From contig NZ_CACVBR010000011.1 in assembly GCF_902728265.1 (NCBI RefSeq), positions 29,289 through 93,288 of the forward strand: DNA of 64,000 nt, written 5' to 3'. This document shows, piece after piece, positions 18,775 to 28,265 of this stretch (within the stretch, counting starts at the first letter, position 1; every line of letters begins with the position of its first letter). Source of the DNA: Chryseobacterium potabilaquae. GTDB taxonomy: Bacteria > Bacteroidota > Bacteroidia > Flavobacteriales > Weeksellaceae. The position numbers and the translations under genes were made by a program. The notes under the pieces were generated by a model. It did not search any database. It worked only from the letters and a program-made list of their open reading frames with translations, and was not told the DNA's origin.

Positions 18775-19791
18775 TTATTCTGTAATTTCTCCACATACGC
18801 ATTTGGCAAAATTTTCTGAGAAACTTCCTATGTAATTTGGATTATCAATAAGATGCATTGCTTTTGTAATAGCAGATTCTGCCGTAATATCCTTTCCACT
18901 AATTGCCCCAATTCTTGAAAAAATATTACTATTTTCATATTTGCCAAAAGATATTCCTCCCGAAATGCACTGACTTACTACGACAATTTCAGTTCCATTG
19001 TTTCTAATTGCTTGTAAGGTTTCAATAGTTTTTTCGTTACTAAAAATAGTTCCAGATCCAAAAACCTGCAATATAAGAACCTTCATGGTAGGAAGCTCTT
19101 TGAAATGATTGAGGTTCATTCCTGGGAAAATTCTGCAAAATAAAATGTCTTCAGAAATATGATTGTCTACATGAAATTCAATATTCGGATTAGAACGATA
19201 AAGATTATCCTTGTCAATATTCAAATGAACACCGGATTGTCCCAAAATAGGATAATTGGGACTGGCGTAGGCATCAAAATACTCGGCAGAATATTTCAAC
19301 GTTCTATTTCCTCTTAAAAGTTTGTACTCGAAATAAATAGCTACTTCTTGGATGATGGCCTCCTGATCCTCATACAAGCTCGCATAATACAGGCTTGTTA
19401 AAAGGTTTTCCTTTGCATCTGTCCTTAAATCTCCGATAGGGAGCTGTGAACCCGTTAAGATTACTGGTTTACGCAAACCTTTGAGCATGAAGCTTAATGC
19501 AGAGGCAGTATAGGACATGGTATCTGTTCCGTGAAGAATCAAGAAACCATCATATTCGTTATAATTTTTATGAATATAATTGGCAATGATTTTCCATTCT
19601 CCCGGCCCCATATCCGAGGAATCAAGAGGAGTGGCGAAAGGATGCACAAACACTTCACATTCCATCAGTTTCATTTCAGGCATCTTTTCAAAAATATTAC
19701 TGAAATCAAACGCCCGGAGGCTTCCTGTTTCATAATCTTTTTCCATGCCAATTGTCCCGCCCGTATAAATGAGTAATACTTTTCGTTTCAT
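18775..19791 (-). CDS. ansA: Type I L-asparaginase
   Basis: A 338-residue cytoplasmic enzyme that hydrolyses asparagine to aspartate and ammonia. The first catalytic motif TGGTIG is at residues 10-15 and the second, HGTDTMSYTAS, at 87-97. Both catalytic threonines (Thr13 in the first motif, Thr89 in HGTDT) are present. There is no signal peptide, which fits the cytosolic type I enzyme rather than periplasmic type II. Length is normal. It lies alone between tRNA-Ser and the divergent trmH gene. An asparagine synthetase gene is also in this window at 40393, so both directions of asparagine metabolism are present. Confidence 0.95.
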   Translation of the reverse strand: MKRKVLLIYTGGTIGMEKDYETGSLRAFDFSNIFEKMPEMKLMECEVFVHPFATPLDSSDMGPGEWKIIANYIHKNYNEYDGFLILHGTDTMSYTASALSFMLKGLRKPVILTGSQLPIGDLRTDAKENLLTSLYYASLYEDQEAIIQEVAIYFEYKLLRGNRTLKYSAEYFDAYASPNYPILGQSGVHLNIDKDNLYRSNPNIEFHVDNHISEDILFCRIFPGMNLNHFKELPTMKVLILQVFGSGTIFSNEKTIETLQAIRNNGTEIVVVSQCISGGISFGKYENSNIFSRIGAISGKDITAESAITKAMHLIDNPNYIGSFSENFAKCVCGEITE

Positions 19792-19836
19792 GAAATACTT
19801 TTATTAAGAATTTGAATCTATTTCAGGTCTATTCAT

Positions 19837-19844
19837 CAAAATTA
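19837..19844 (-). promoter_or_regulatory. Promoter -7 box of the asparaginase gene
   Basis: Exact TAATTTTG on the minus strand, 45 bases before the ATG at 19791. The region is shared with the divergent trmH gene, whose ATG is at 19872. Confidence 0.55.
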
Positions 19845-19871
19845 CGTTAATTTGTAAAGATTTGAAAACGA

Positions 19872-20537
19872 ATGGAAGATTTAGAACAAACTTTTGAATA
19901 TTTACGGCAGTTTTTAACTGAAGAAAGGTTAAATAAAATAGAATTTTTCTCTAAAGAAAGTTCCGATTTCATACTTCCAGTCATGGAAGATGTATATCAA
20001 TTCAGGAATTCAGCAGCTATTGTAAGGTCTGTTGAGGCATGTGGCTTTCATAAAATTATAGCCATGGAAGAGGAAAATGTTTTTAATCCAAACCTAACCG
20101 TAACAAAAGGTGCTGAAACTTGGGTGGAGGTAGATAAGATGCCTAAAAATATAAATTCGCTTCGACATATTAAAGAACAAGGATATAAAATAGTAGCTGT
20201 TTCTCCTGAAAAGAATGCGATAATGCTTCCTGATTATCAAGTAACAGAACCTATTGCTTTGGTTTTTGGAACCGAATTAGAAGGGGTATCCGATGAAGTT
20301 ATTGATTTTGCAGATGAAACCTTAGCAATTCCGATGTACGGATTTACAAAAAGTTTTAACGTTTCTGTAGCAGCAGGAATCTGTATATATGAATTGAAAC
20401 AGAAATTACTCCATTCCAATCTTGATTATAAACTGTCTGAAGAAAAACTCCTAAAGATGAAAATTCGTTGGGCGGTCAACTCTATTAGAAGTGGAAGGCA
20501 AATATTTGAAAAATATGTAAGAGATCAGAATTTTTAG
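19872..20537 (+). CDS. trmH: tRNA/rRNA 2'-O-methyltransferase of the TrmH (SpoU) family
   Basis: A 221-residue knotted (SPOUT) methyltransferase expected to methylate the ribose of a guanosine, probably G18 of tRNA. The three SpoU motifs are visible: an FRNSAAIVRS-type motif 1 near residue 40, ALVFGTELEGVSDE (motif 2) near 133-147, and MYGFTKSFNVSVAAGICIYEL (motif 3) near 155-175, which form the knot and bind SAM. The C-terminal basic helix fits TrmH. It converges with rsmE, with 15 bases between the stop codons and no clear terminator. The exact substrate cannot be proven from sequence. Confidence 0.88.
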   Translation: MEDLEQTFEYLRQFLTEERLNKIEFFSKESSDFILPVMEDVYQFRNSAAIVRSVEACGFHKIIAMEEENVFNPNLTVTKGAETWVEVDKMPKNINSLRHIKEQGYKIVAVSPEKNAIMLPDYQVTEPIALVFGTELEGVSDEVIDFADETLAIPMYGFTKSFNVSVAAGICIYELKQKLLHSNLDYKLSEEKLLKMKIRWAVNSIRSGRQIFEKYVRDQNF

Positions 20538-20552
20538 CCGTCCACATTTGAA

Positions 20553-21251
20553 TTAAAAAATCATTTTATTGTAGTTCCATGAGGCTACAAAAATGCCTGC
20601 TGTTTCAGTTCTGAGTCTTTGATTGCCAAGGGAAACAGCCTTTATATGATGTTTTCCTAGCAATACTATTTCTTTTTCTGAAAAATCTCCTTCAGGGCCA
20701 ATTAAAAAAGTGATTTGCTCCATCATTGGAATATCTTTGAGAGGTATCCTTTCTAGATGTTCGTGACAATGGGCTACAAAGGTTGTTTCAGGATTTATAT
20801 TTTTAAGAAATTCTGAAAGTTTTATCGAGTCATTAATTATGGGAAAGTGAAATCGTAGACTTTGTTTCGATGCAGAAATACTCTGTTTTCTAATTTTATC
20901 AAAATTGAGATTTTTACGCTCTGTTTTTTCTGTTTGCAAAAGAGTAATCTCTGAGATACCCATTTCCACTGCTTTTTCAATAAAAAACTCAATACGATCT
21001 ATATTTTTTGTAGGTGCAATAGCAATGTGGAGTTTTGGACTAAAAACAGGAAGTTGTGTTTTGATTTCAGAAATTATAAGATTAGCCTTTTTACCTTCAA
21101 TGGCAAGTTCTCCCCATGCAAGATTTCCTTTGCCATCTGTTACATGGATTTTTTCTCCATTTTTCATTCGAAGAACCTTTACAATATGTTGTTGTTCTTC
21201 TGGGTGTATTGTAACATTGTTGTTTTCTATTTCTCCGTAAAATAAATTCAT
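20553..21251 (-). CDS. rsmE: 16S rRNA (uracil-1498-N3)-methyltransferase RsmE
   Basis: A 232-residue SPOUT enzyme that methylates N3 of U1498 in 16S rRNA. The start chosen is ATG at 21251 (MNLFYGEI); a TTG six codons earlier is possible but unlikely. The N-terminal PUA-like domain contains HHIVKVLRMKNGE-like sequence (QQHIVKVLR), and the C-terminal SAM knot has LIGPEGDFSEKE and SLGNQRLRTETAG, the family's defining motifs. It lies 30 bases after tsaD, in the same direction, so the two RNA-modification genes are probably co-transcribed. Confidence 0.95.
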   Translation of the reverse strand: MNLFYGEIENNNVTIHPEEQQHIVKVLRMKNGEKIHVTDGKGNLAWGELAIEGKKANLIISEIKTQLPVFSPKLHIAIAPTKNIDRIEFFIEKAVEMGISEITLLQTEKTERKNLNFDKIRKQSISASKQSLRFHFPIINDSIKLSEFLKNINPETTFVAHCHEHLERIPLKDIPMMEQITFLIGPEGDFSEKEIVLLGKHHIKAVSLGNQRLRTETAGIFVASWNYNKMIF

Positions 21252-21281
21252 AAGTAATGTAATGGGCAAAAAATAAAAAAA

Positions 21282-22298
21282 TTATAAATCGTATTTTGCA
21301 GTTGCAGTTGTCCTTAAATCAGTAAATTCTCCTCGTTCAAATTTTAATTGAGCAACCATTGCAATCATGGCTGCATTATCAGTAGTGTATTCGAACTTAG
21401 GAATATAGATATTCCAACCTTTTTTTATTTTGTTATCTTCCATTGCTTTTCTTAAAGCTGAATTGGCGGAAACTCCTCCAGCAATAGCCACTTCTTGTAT
21501 GCATAAATCTTCAGCTGCTTTTTCAAGCTTATTCATTAAAATTTCAATAATTGCTTTTTGTACGGATGCACATAAATCATTGAGATTTTCTTGGATAAAA
21601 TGGGGATTCTTTTTCACTTCTTTCAGGATAAAATATAAAACAGATGTTTTTATTCCACTGAATGAATAATTATAATCTTCAAGTTTGGGTTTATTAAATG
21701 TAAAAGAGTTGGGGTTTCCTTCCTTGGCTAATTTATCAATGATGGGTCCTGCGGGATAATCAAGGTCAAATATTTTACCTATTTTGTCAAAAGCTTCTCC
21801 TGCTGCGTCATCAATGGTTTTTCCTATGATTTCCATATCAAAGTAATCCTTTACTAACACAATCATCGTATGTCCTCCACTCACTGTAAGACATAAAAAT
21901 GGAAATTTGGGCGGCACAGGATTTGCATCCTCAATGAAATGGGCTAAAATGTGTGCTTGAAGATGATTGACTTCAATTAGAGGGACGTCTAAACTCATTG
22001 CCAGTGATTTGGCAAAAGATGTTCCTACAAGAAGAGAACCTAAAAGTCCGGGCCCTCGAGTAAATCCTATAGCAGAGATTGCATTTTGTTGTATATTTGC
22101 TTTAATTACAGATTTTTCAACAACGGGAATGATGTTTTGCTGATGTGCGCGGGACGCTAGTTCTGGGACAACACCACCATATTCTTTATGGATAGATTGG
22201 GTGGCAGCAATATTGGAAAGAATAGTATTTCCCTTGATGATGGCTGCTGATGTATCGTCACAAGACGATTCAATACCTAAAATTATAGAGTCGCTCAT
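21282..22298 (-). CDS. tsaD: tRNA N6-threonylcarbamoyladenosine synthase subunit TsaD
   Basis: A 338-residue ASKHA-fold protein that transfers the threonylcarbamoyl group onto A37 of tRNAs reading ANN codons, working with TsaB, TsaC and TsaE. Motifs: GIESSCDDTSAA at residues 8-19, the metal-binding HLQAHILAHF near 112-121, SGGHTMIV, and GGVSANSALR near 274-283. It is essential in most bacteria. Its start is only 4 bases from the start of the divergent tamB gene, so each promoter must lie inside the other gene. Confidence 0.96.
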   Translation of the reverse strand: MSDSIILGIESSCDDTSAAIIKGNTILSNIAATQSIHKEYGGVVPELASRAHQQNIIPVVEKSVIKANIQQNAISAIGFTRGPGLLGSLLVGTSFAKSLAMSLDVPLIEVNHLQAHILAHFIEDANPVPPKFPFLCLTVSGGHTMIVLVKDYFDMEIIGKTIDDAAGEAFDKIGKIFDLDYPAGPIIDKLAKEGNPNSFTFNKPKLEDYNYSFSGIKTSVLYFILKEVKKNPHFIQENLNDLCASVQKAIIEILMNKLEKAAEDLCIQEVAIAGGVSANSALRKAMEDNKIKKGWNIYIPKFEYTTDNAAMIAMVAQLKFERGEFTDLRTTATAKYDL

Positions 22299-22302
22299 AA
22301 TA

Positions 22303-25300
22303 ATGGCAAAGTTAGAGAATAATAACGAGAATGAGAATAAAAAATCAATAGCTGAAAACTTAGGTAATCAGGTGCAGAAGACTGTTGGAAATGTAGAAGA
22401 AAAACTCAAAGAAACAGTCAAAGAAGCTTCTGAGTTGGCTTCTGATGCGATTCACCATCCTGTTGAAACTGCTGAAGAGTTTGGAAAGCAGGCGATAAAG
22501 GATGTGACAAGCTATTCATGGTGGGCCAAGCTTTTGCTTACCCTTTTTTGGTTTGGAATTTCTCTTATCGTAGCCATATTGATCATTATTAATCTTCCCA
22601 TAACGAAACAATGGGCAGCAGATCAGGCTCTCCAATTAGTTAATAAAGATTTTAAAGCAGAAATGTCTACAGAAAGTGTAGAGGTGAATTTTTTTGGAGA
22701 TGTTAAAATCAAAGGACTAAGAATCAAAGATTATAAAGGTTTAGATTTTATTAAAGCAAGAGAGTTTACAGCTAATTCAGACTGGTTTTCTTTAATTACC
22801 AATATTGGAAAAAACAATTCTTTAAGCTTTAATTCGTTGACGCTTAAAAATGCTGATGTTAAAGTAATTACATACAAAGGAGATAGTATTTCAAACTTCA
22901 TCCGATTCACGGAATTATTTGATAGTGATGAAGAAAGAGACCCCAATAAACCTCCTTTTCAATTGAATTCTAGAGTGCAAATTGTTGACTCTAAAGTATC
23001 TATTGTGAATCAGAACTCTCCAGGTGAAGCAGGAAAATGGCTAACAGCAAAAAACTTTAATTTAAGAGCACCGAAAGTTAAAGTTAATGGCCCTAATATT
23101 TCAGCTTTAATTAATAATATGTCCTTTGTGACCTCAAGATGGGGTAAAGCTCATCATGTTGATACCTTTTCTACAGAGCTCTCAATGACATTAGATTTTT
23201 TGTCACTTAAAGACCTTACATTCAATACAGATCATTCTCTTTTGGAAGGGAATATTAAATTTAATCTGAATAAAGGATCATGGGCAGACTTTACAAATAA
23301 AGTACGCTGGGATATGGACATTCGCCAAGGAAGCCAGCTTAGTGGATATGATATTAGTTATTTTGCCACCAATTGGGATAACTATACGCCATTTAATCTT
23401 TCGGGTAAAATGACAGGTCCATTGAATAAATTTCATTTGGATAATTTTCTCATAAGAAATCCGGATGTGAATATTGCCACCCGTACCATGAAGGTGAATA
23501 ACTTATTAGAGGGGGATTTTTTAATTGAAACAAATACTTTATCTACCGATTTTACTTATAAAGATTTGAAAGCAATGATGCCCTCTTTTATTTCTAAAAA
23601 GATGAAGAATTTTGCAGATGACTTTGGAAAACTTAAATATAATGGGGCTGCGAGAGTCAATCCTGATCAAGTATATGTTACGAATGGAAATCTAATGACC
23701 GGAATTGGTCAGGCAAAGATTACAAAATTTTCTCTTACAGGCTATAGTAGTGCGTTGCCTAAATATTCAGGATATGCAGAAGTAAAGGACTTAAATACCT
23801 CTATTATTACTAAAAGTAAATCGGTTGGATTGATTTCCGGAAAATTTGATATAGTGGGCCAAAGTTTCGATGTAAATACGATGCGGATAACTACTAAATC
23901 TCAAATCTCCAGTATAGAAATTCTGAATAAAGAAATTAATAATTTATACCTTGACGGGTTATTAGATCATAAAAAATACAATGGATTAATTACTATTGAT
24001 GACGAACAGGCAAAAGCTAATGTAAAAGGTTTGATTGATTTCAGTACATCAAGAATTGATATGAATGTCGAAGCAGATGTTAATTATTTAAATATGAATT
24101 ATTTTGCTGACAAGCCAGGGAATCAGATTGTCAGTGGAAAGGTTGTAGGGAAAATGGCGATGTCTTCTATTAATGATTTAAATTTAGATGTTCAAGCTGA
24201 TGATGTGAATTTTACTACAGCTACTGAAAAATATGTTATTCCACATGCTAAAGTAAAAACATTTATAGAAGGAGGAGAGCGGGTTATCGATGTTGATGCT
24301 CCAGGGGCTCTTAATGGTAAGATTTCAGGAAAATATGATCTTGCAGATCTTACAGGGATGGTAGAAAATGGATTGGATAAAATTTTGGTTGGGCCTCCTC
24401 CAAGAAAATTGTACATAGGGCAGAGTTTTACCATGAAGTTTGGTGTAGAGCAAAGTTTAATAAACTATTTTTTACCTGAGCTTAAACTACCATCTGGGGC
24501 TCAAGTAGAAGGAGAATATGATGGAAACTCCAATAATCTTATCTTAAATCTAGATGCTGCTTCTTTAAAGTACATCATGACAAAAACGATAGAGATTGAA
24601 GATCTGGATAGTGCTTTAGCTTCAACCAATCCGGAATATGAGGTGAATGAAAGGGATAATATTACTAGAGATAGTGCAATGGTAGATAGTGTTATGGTAA
24701 GAATTAACACTGCAAATAGGGATGAACAGATCTATGCTAGGATAGGTAGATTGGAATACAATAAAAATATACTGAAAGAGGTCACTCTAAGTGGTCGAAA
24801 TGAAAATAATACATTATTGCATTTGGCTACTAAATTTAAGCACGGAAGTGCAGATGATGAATTGAATGATAATCTTAAAGAGTATGTGATCAATGTCAAT
24901 CAATCTACTGATACTTTTGGAGATTATGTTTTTAAATTCGAACCTACTGAGGTTAAATTTAATGATGTTACATGGGCTGTTGATGTAGATCCTACGCTCA
25001 ATCATTCTATAGTGTATCGTAAAAAAACACATGATTTTGATATTCGAAATCTTAGGATTTATTCGGATACAAGTTCGCTATTAATTAAAGAAGCACAATT
25101 TACATCTGCTAAAGATTTTTATGTAGATGCTGAGTTTGACGAGTTTGCTATTGAGAAGCTTTTAGAAATGCAATCTGAAGGAAATGCCTTAGGTATTAAG
25201 GGATTGGCAAATGGAAGTGTTAAGATCCGTATGGATAAAAATACCATTCAGCCTTTAGTAGACATGACAGTTGATAAAATTATGATGAATGGAAATGACA

Positions 25301-27096
25301 TGGGGGATATTAGCATTTCTGCAACCAATAGTTTTTCACTTAATGTATATGATATAGACATCAGAGTTAATTCAGCTGGAATTATTGGAAATAATAACCT
25401 TCATGTGACTGGGACTGTTAATAATAATGCAGCGTACCCTATTATTGATTTGAATGCGGCTATGCGTGATTTTGATTTGTCTTTTGCTCAGCAGTTCGTG
25501 CAGTCTGTTTTTGGAAATCTGAGAGGAAAAGCTACCGGAGATCTTAAAATCACAGGGAAATTAAGCGACTTAGATTATAATGGTGATATTGCGCTAAAGG
25601 ACTTTGGTTTAAAACTTTTATTTACAGGAGTAGATTATTCATTTGATGATACTGTTGTTCCATTAACAAGAGGTTTAGCAATTCTTAATAATATTGAAGT
25701 GCATGATGGAAGATCCAATTCAAAAGGAAATATTTCTGGAGCAATTCAATTTGAAACCCTCTCATCGATGGGGGTCAATTTGGTAATGAGAGCTGATAAT
25801 TTATTGGTATTAAATACAACTCAAAAAGATTTCGATTTATTTTGGGGAAGAGTATATGGACAAGGGGATTTATATGTAGATGGACCTGTTTCGGGATTAA
25901 GTTTGTCTACGCCCAATATGAAAGCTTTAAACGGCAGTACTTTTACCTTTAATTCGGGTTCGACATCCAATGTAGAAGAATTTAAAATGTTGAGGTTTCT
26001 TAAAGAAGGGAAAGATGGACTTATTACTTTAGAAGATAAGAAAAAGACAGGAGCCAATATGAATATTGACTTCGCGTTAGCAGTAGATAAAGGGACGACC
26101 GTAAATGTTTTAATCGGGGATGATGTAGGGAATATTACTGTAAAGGGGATTGCTGATCATTTAAAATTTCAAATGAGCAGGCAAGGAGATGTTGCTATGG
26201 CTGGAACCTATAAGGTGGATAACGGAACATTTGTTTCTAAAGCTATTCTTAATAAAACATTCCAAATTGAGAAAGGAAGTAGTATCCGATGGGATGGAGA
26301 CGCTATGAAACCAGCACTGGATATTAATGCAAATTATGTAAGAATGGTATCTAATGCAGGGGAGTATTTAAATATGGGAAGCTTACAGCCTATTAGTATA
26401 TTACTTCAAGCAAATATTACCCAGTCGCTTATTGATCCAAAGGTAGATCTCGATGTATCAGCATTGGATGTTTCAAGCCAGGTAAGGGAAACTCTGGCTG
26501 CTAAGATGAGCCAAGAAGGAGAAAAAGTACTTCAATTTGGATCCGTTCTCTTGCTTAATAGTTTCAACGTATCCAACACCGGTGGAGTAGATATCGATTT
26601 TGCGGGTGCAGCAGAGTCTTCTGGGTACAATTTACTTTTGAAACAATTGGGATCCGTTCTTAATACAATGAGTAATGAGTTTCAGATTGATTTAAATTAT
26701 GTAAAAGGAGATCAGTATTCAAATACGGGAGATAGAGCGAATGCGGGTGTGAGTTTTGCGTTGTCACCAAGAATAAAAGTGAAAACTGGGTTAGGTATTC
26801 CTTTGACCAAAACTGAAAATACAGAAACCAACTACCTTTCAGGAGAGGGTTCTATAGAATATGATATTTCAAAAAAGAATGATGGAGCTCTTATTTTAAG
26901 GGGATACTCTAAACCTTCGAATATTGGGATGATGACGGGGGCTGGTTCTAATGGTACTGCTAATCAAGCTTATGGAGGGGGTGTTGTGTGGAGTAAAAGT
27001 TTTAATTCTTTATTTAAAAAGAAGAAAAAAGATAAAAAGCCAACTGACTCTAAAACCGAAATAAAAATAGATTCTATAAAATCTGAACGTAAATAG
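22303..27096 (+). CDS. tamB: TamB/DUF490 family inner-membrane-anchored transport protein
   Basis: A 1597-residue AsmA/TamB-type protein. The start is ATG at 22303; a longer frame would run into tsaD. Residues 1-70 are a charged amphipathic cytosolic segment, 75-98 a single membrane span (WWAKLLLTLFWFGISL), and the remainder a very long periplasmic beta-groove. The C-terminal 450 residues are the DUF490 domain (segments such as RADNLLVLNTTQKDF, AMAGTYKVDNGTFV, LLKQLGSVLNTMSNEF). Such proteins bridge the inner and outer membranes and are implicated in lipid transport and outer-membrane assembly; the Bacteroidetes versions are longer than E. coli TamB. It ends with a Lys-rich tail. It does not sit next to a TamA gene here. 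Confidence 0.88.
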   Translation: MAKLENNNENENKKSIAENLGNQVQKTVGNVEEKLKETVKEASELASDAIHHPVETAEEFGKQAIKDVTSYSWWAKLLLTLFWFGISLIVAILIIINLPITKQWAADQALQLVNKDFKAEMSTESVEVNFFGDVKIKGLRIKDYKGLDFIKAREFTANSDWFSLITNIGKNNSLSFNSLTLKNADVKVITYKGDSISNFIRFTELFDSDEERDPNKPPFQLNSRVQIVDSKVSIVNQNSPGEAGKWLTAKNFNLRAPKVKVNGPNISALINNMSFVTSRWGKAHHVDTFSTELSMTLDFLSLKDLTFNTDHSLLEGNIKFNLNKGSWADFTNKVRWDMDIRQGSQLSGYDISYFATNWDNYTPFNLSGKMTGPLNKFHLDNFLIRNPDVNIATRTMKVNNLLEGDFLIETNTLSTDFTYKDLKAMMPSFISKKMKNFADDFGKLKYNGAARVNPDQVYVTNGNLMTGIGQAKITKFSLTGYSSALPKYSGYAEVKDLNTSIITKSKSVGLISGKFDIVGQSFDVNTMRITTKSQISSIEILNKEINNLYLDGLLDHKKYNGLITIDDEQAKANVKGLIDFSTSRIDMNVEADVNYLNMNYFADKPGNQIVSGKVVGKMAMSSINDLNLDVQADDVNFTTATEKYVIPHAKVKTFIEGGERVIDVDAPGALNGKISGKYDLADLTGMVENGLDKILVGPPPRKLYIGQSFTMKFGVEQSLINYFLPELKLPSGAQVEGEYDGNSNNLILNLDAASLKYIMTKTIEIEDLDSALASTNPEYEVNERDNITRDSAMVDSVMVRINTANRDEQIYARIGRLEYNKNILKEVTLSGRNENNTLLHLATKFKHGSADDELNDNLKEYVINVNQSTDTFGDYVFKFEPTEVKFNDVTWAVDVDPTLNHSIVYRKKTHDFDIRNLRIYSDTSSLLIKEAQFTSAKDFYVDAEFDEFAIEKLLEMQSEGNALGIKGLANGSVKIRMDKNTIQPLVDMTVDKIMMNGNDMGDISISATNSFSLNVYDIDIRVNSAGIIGNNNLHVTGTVNNNAAYPIIDLNAAMRDFDLSFAQQFVQSVFGNLRGKATGDLKITGKLSDLDYNGDIALKDFGLKLLFTGVDYSFDDTVVPLTRGLAILNNIEVHDGRSNSKGNISGAIQFETLSSMGVNLVMRADNLLVLNTTQKDFDLFWGRVYGQGDLYVDGPVSGLSLSTPNMKALNGSTFTFNSGSTSNVEEFKMLRFLKEGKDGLITLEDKKKTGANMNIDFALAVDKGTTVNVLIGDDVGNITVKGIADHLKFQMSRQGDVAMAGTYKVDNGTFVSKAILNKTFQIEKGSSIRWDGDAMKPALDINANYVRMVSNAGEYLNMGSLQPISILLQANITQSLIDPKVDLDVSALDVSSQVRETLAAKMSQEGEKVLQFGSVLLLNSFNVSNTGGVDIDFAGAAESSGYNLLLKQLGSVLNTMSNEFQIDLNYVKGDQYSNTGDRANAGVSFALSPRIKVKTGLGIPLTKTENTETNYLSGEGSIEYDISKKNDGALILRGYSKPSNIGMMTGAGSNGTANQAYGGGVVWSKSFNSLFKKKKKDKKPTDSKTEIKIDSIKSERK

Positions 27097-27158
27097 TTGA
27101 TGATTTTTGATGATTTTTGTCATATGTGTTAATTATTGTTAATCTTTAATATAATTTT

Positions 27159-27186
27159 TTTGGTTAGATAATTTTTTATAAATTTG
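27159..27186 (+). promoter_or_regulatory. Promoter of the Lrp-type regulator gene
   Basis: A TTTG at 27159-27162 and an exact -7 box TAAATTTG at 27179-27186 are spaced 16 bases apart, 45 bases before the ATG at 27231. Confidence 0.65.
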
Positions 27187-27230
27187 CAAAAAATATGCTT
27201 ATTCTTTAAAGAAATTGTAATTTAACTAAT

Positions 27231-27701
27231 ATGAACTATCAACTGGACGAAATAGACAAAAAAATTCTTGACTTCTTAGTAGAGAACACAAGAATGCCTT
27301 TTACTGAAATTGCAAAACAGATGGATGTTTCTGCTGGAACAATTCACGTAAGAGTGAAAAAAATGGAAGATGCAGGTATTATTTTGGGATCATCTCTTAA
27401 TATTGACTATGGTAAATTAGATTATCATTTTACCGCTTTTATAGGAGTTCTTTTAACTAAATCTAATAGAACTCAAGAAGTTTTAAAAGAGTTATCGGTA
27501 ATTCCTAATGTAATTGAAGCAAGTGTTATCTCTGGAAAATATAATATTTTCTGTAAGGTAAGAGCAAAGAATACCGATGATGCAAAGAGAATTATCTATC
27601 AAATAGACGATATTCAAGATGTAATGAGAACTGAAAGTATGATTTCTATGGAGGAATACTTAAGTGATAAAAACAGATTGATCAACGCAATTACGATATA
27701 A
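27231..27701 (+). CDS. Lrp/AsnC family transcriptional regulator
   Basis: A 156-residue regulator. Residues about 5-55 form the N-terminal winged-helix DNA-binding domain (DEIDKKILDFLVENTR, then a FTEIAKQMDVSAGTIHVRVKKME helix-turn-helix). Residues 65-150 form the RAM ligand-binding and oligomerisation domain. Family members sense amino acids or related metabolites. It is a stand-alone gene with its own promoter and a terminator at 27730. The target genes are not evident; the next gene has its own promoter. The ligand is unknown. Confidence 0.92.
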   Translation: MNYQLDEIDKKILDFLVENTRMPFTEIAKQMDVSAGTIHVRVKKMEDAGIILGSSLNIDYGKLDYHFTAFIGVLLTKSNRTQEVLKELSVIPNVIEASVISGKYNIFCKVRAKNTDDAKRIIYQIDDIQDVMRTESMISMEEYLSDKNRLINAITI

Positions 27702-27729
27702 TTCAAATTTTAAACGAATAATATAAAGA

Positions 27730-27766
27730 AGAACTTATGAAGTATATCATAAGTTCTTTATTTTTG
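27730..27766 (+). terminator. Terminator of the Lrp-type gene, overlapping the next promoter
   Basis: A perfect 11-base stem (AGAACTTATGA / TCATAAGTTCT, 6-base loop) is followed by TTATTTTTG. The T tract contains the -7 box of the next gene. Confidence 0.8.
27759..27766 (+). promoter_or_regulatory. -7 box of the small membrane protein gene, inside a terminator tail
   Basis: Exact TATTTTTG ends only 5 bases before the ATG at 27772, so the transcript should be leaderless or nearly so. The box is also the T tract of the preceding terminator. Confidence 0.6.
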
Positions 27767-27771
27767 TACTT

Positions 27772-28149
27772 ATGGAAGAATATAGTTATTTTGATGAAAA
27801 TCCGAAGAAAGGATGGGGATTTATCGGAGCATTTCTTGCGCTGATGCTATTTACCATGATGGGATTAGGAATAGATGGAGATGAATATTTGCAGCATGAA
27901 TACCTTAATATCCCAAGAGGGTACTTTTATATCATATTTACCATTGATGGATTAATGATATTAAGTTTAATCTTGATGTTCTTATATCGTAAGGTAGGTA
28001 TTTTTAGCTTTCCTGCTTTATTAATAGTTCATTTCTTTATGCATAGTTATTATTTGTCTACATTTTTATATACAGATGTTACAAACCTTTTTCTTTTTAC
28101 AGGATTTGGAATGTTGGCAATCATTCCAAAATGGAAGTTTTTTAAGTAG
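27772..28149 (+). CDS. Small four-span membrane protein, uncharacterised
   Basis: A 125-residue protein that I do not recognise. Four hydrophobic stretches are visible at about residues 17-35, 50-70, 76-95 and 100-118, so it is an integral inner-membrane protein with a short charged cytosolic start (EEYSYFDENPKK). No catalytic or transport motif is visible. It probably has a leaderless message. A bidirectional terminator follows at 28217 and the next genes converge. Confidence 0.7.
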   Translation: MEEYSYFDENPKKGWGFIGAFLALMLFTMMGLGIDGDEYLQHEYLNIPRGYFYIIFTIDGLMILSLILMFLYRKVGIFSFPALLIVHFFMHSYYLSTFLYTDVTNLFLFTGFGMLAIIPKWKFFK

Positions 28150-28216
28150 AACCGTATTGTAATTTATAGAATATTTGGTAACAATTAAAGAATAGATATC
28201 ATCCGATTTTGAAATA

Positions 28217-28245
28217 AAAAAGACCTTCAATTTGAAGGTCTTTTT
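28217..28245. terminator. Bidirectional terminator between convergent genes
   Basis: Arms AAAAAGACCTTCAA and TTGAAGGTCTTTTT nearly touch, giving a long stem with A-run before and T-run after. It lies between the small membrane protein gene and the transketolase C-terminal gene, which converge here. Confidence 0.88.
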
Positions 28246-28265
28246 GTATAAATAAGGCTCTCATA

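Noticed and set aside
22201..22302. An upstream extension of tamB
   Set aside because: It lies inside tsaD on the other strand; the ATG at 22303 gives a normal start just outside.
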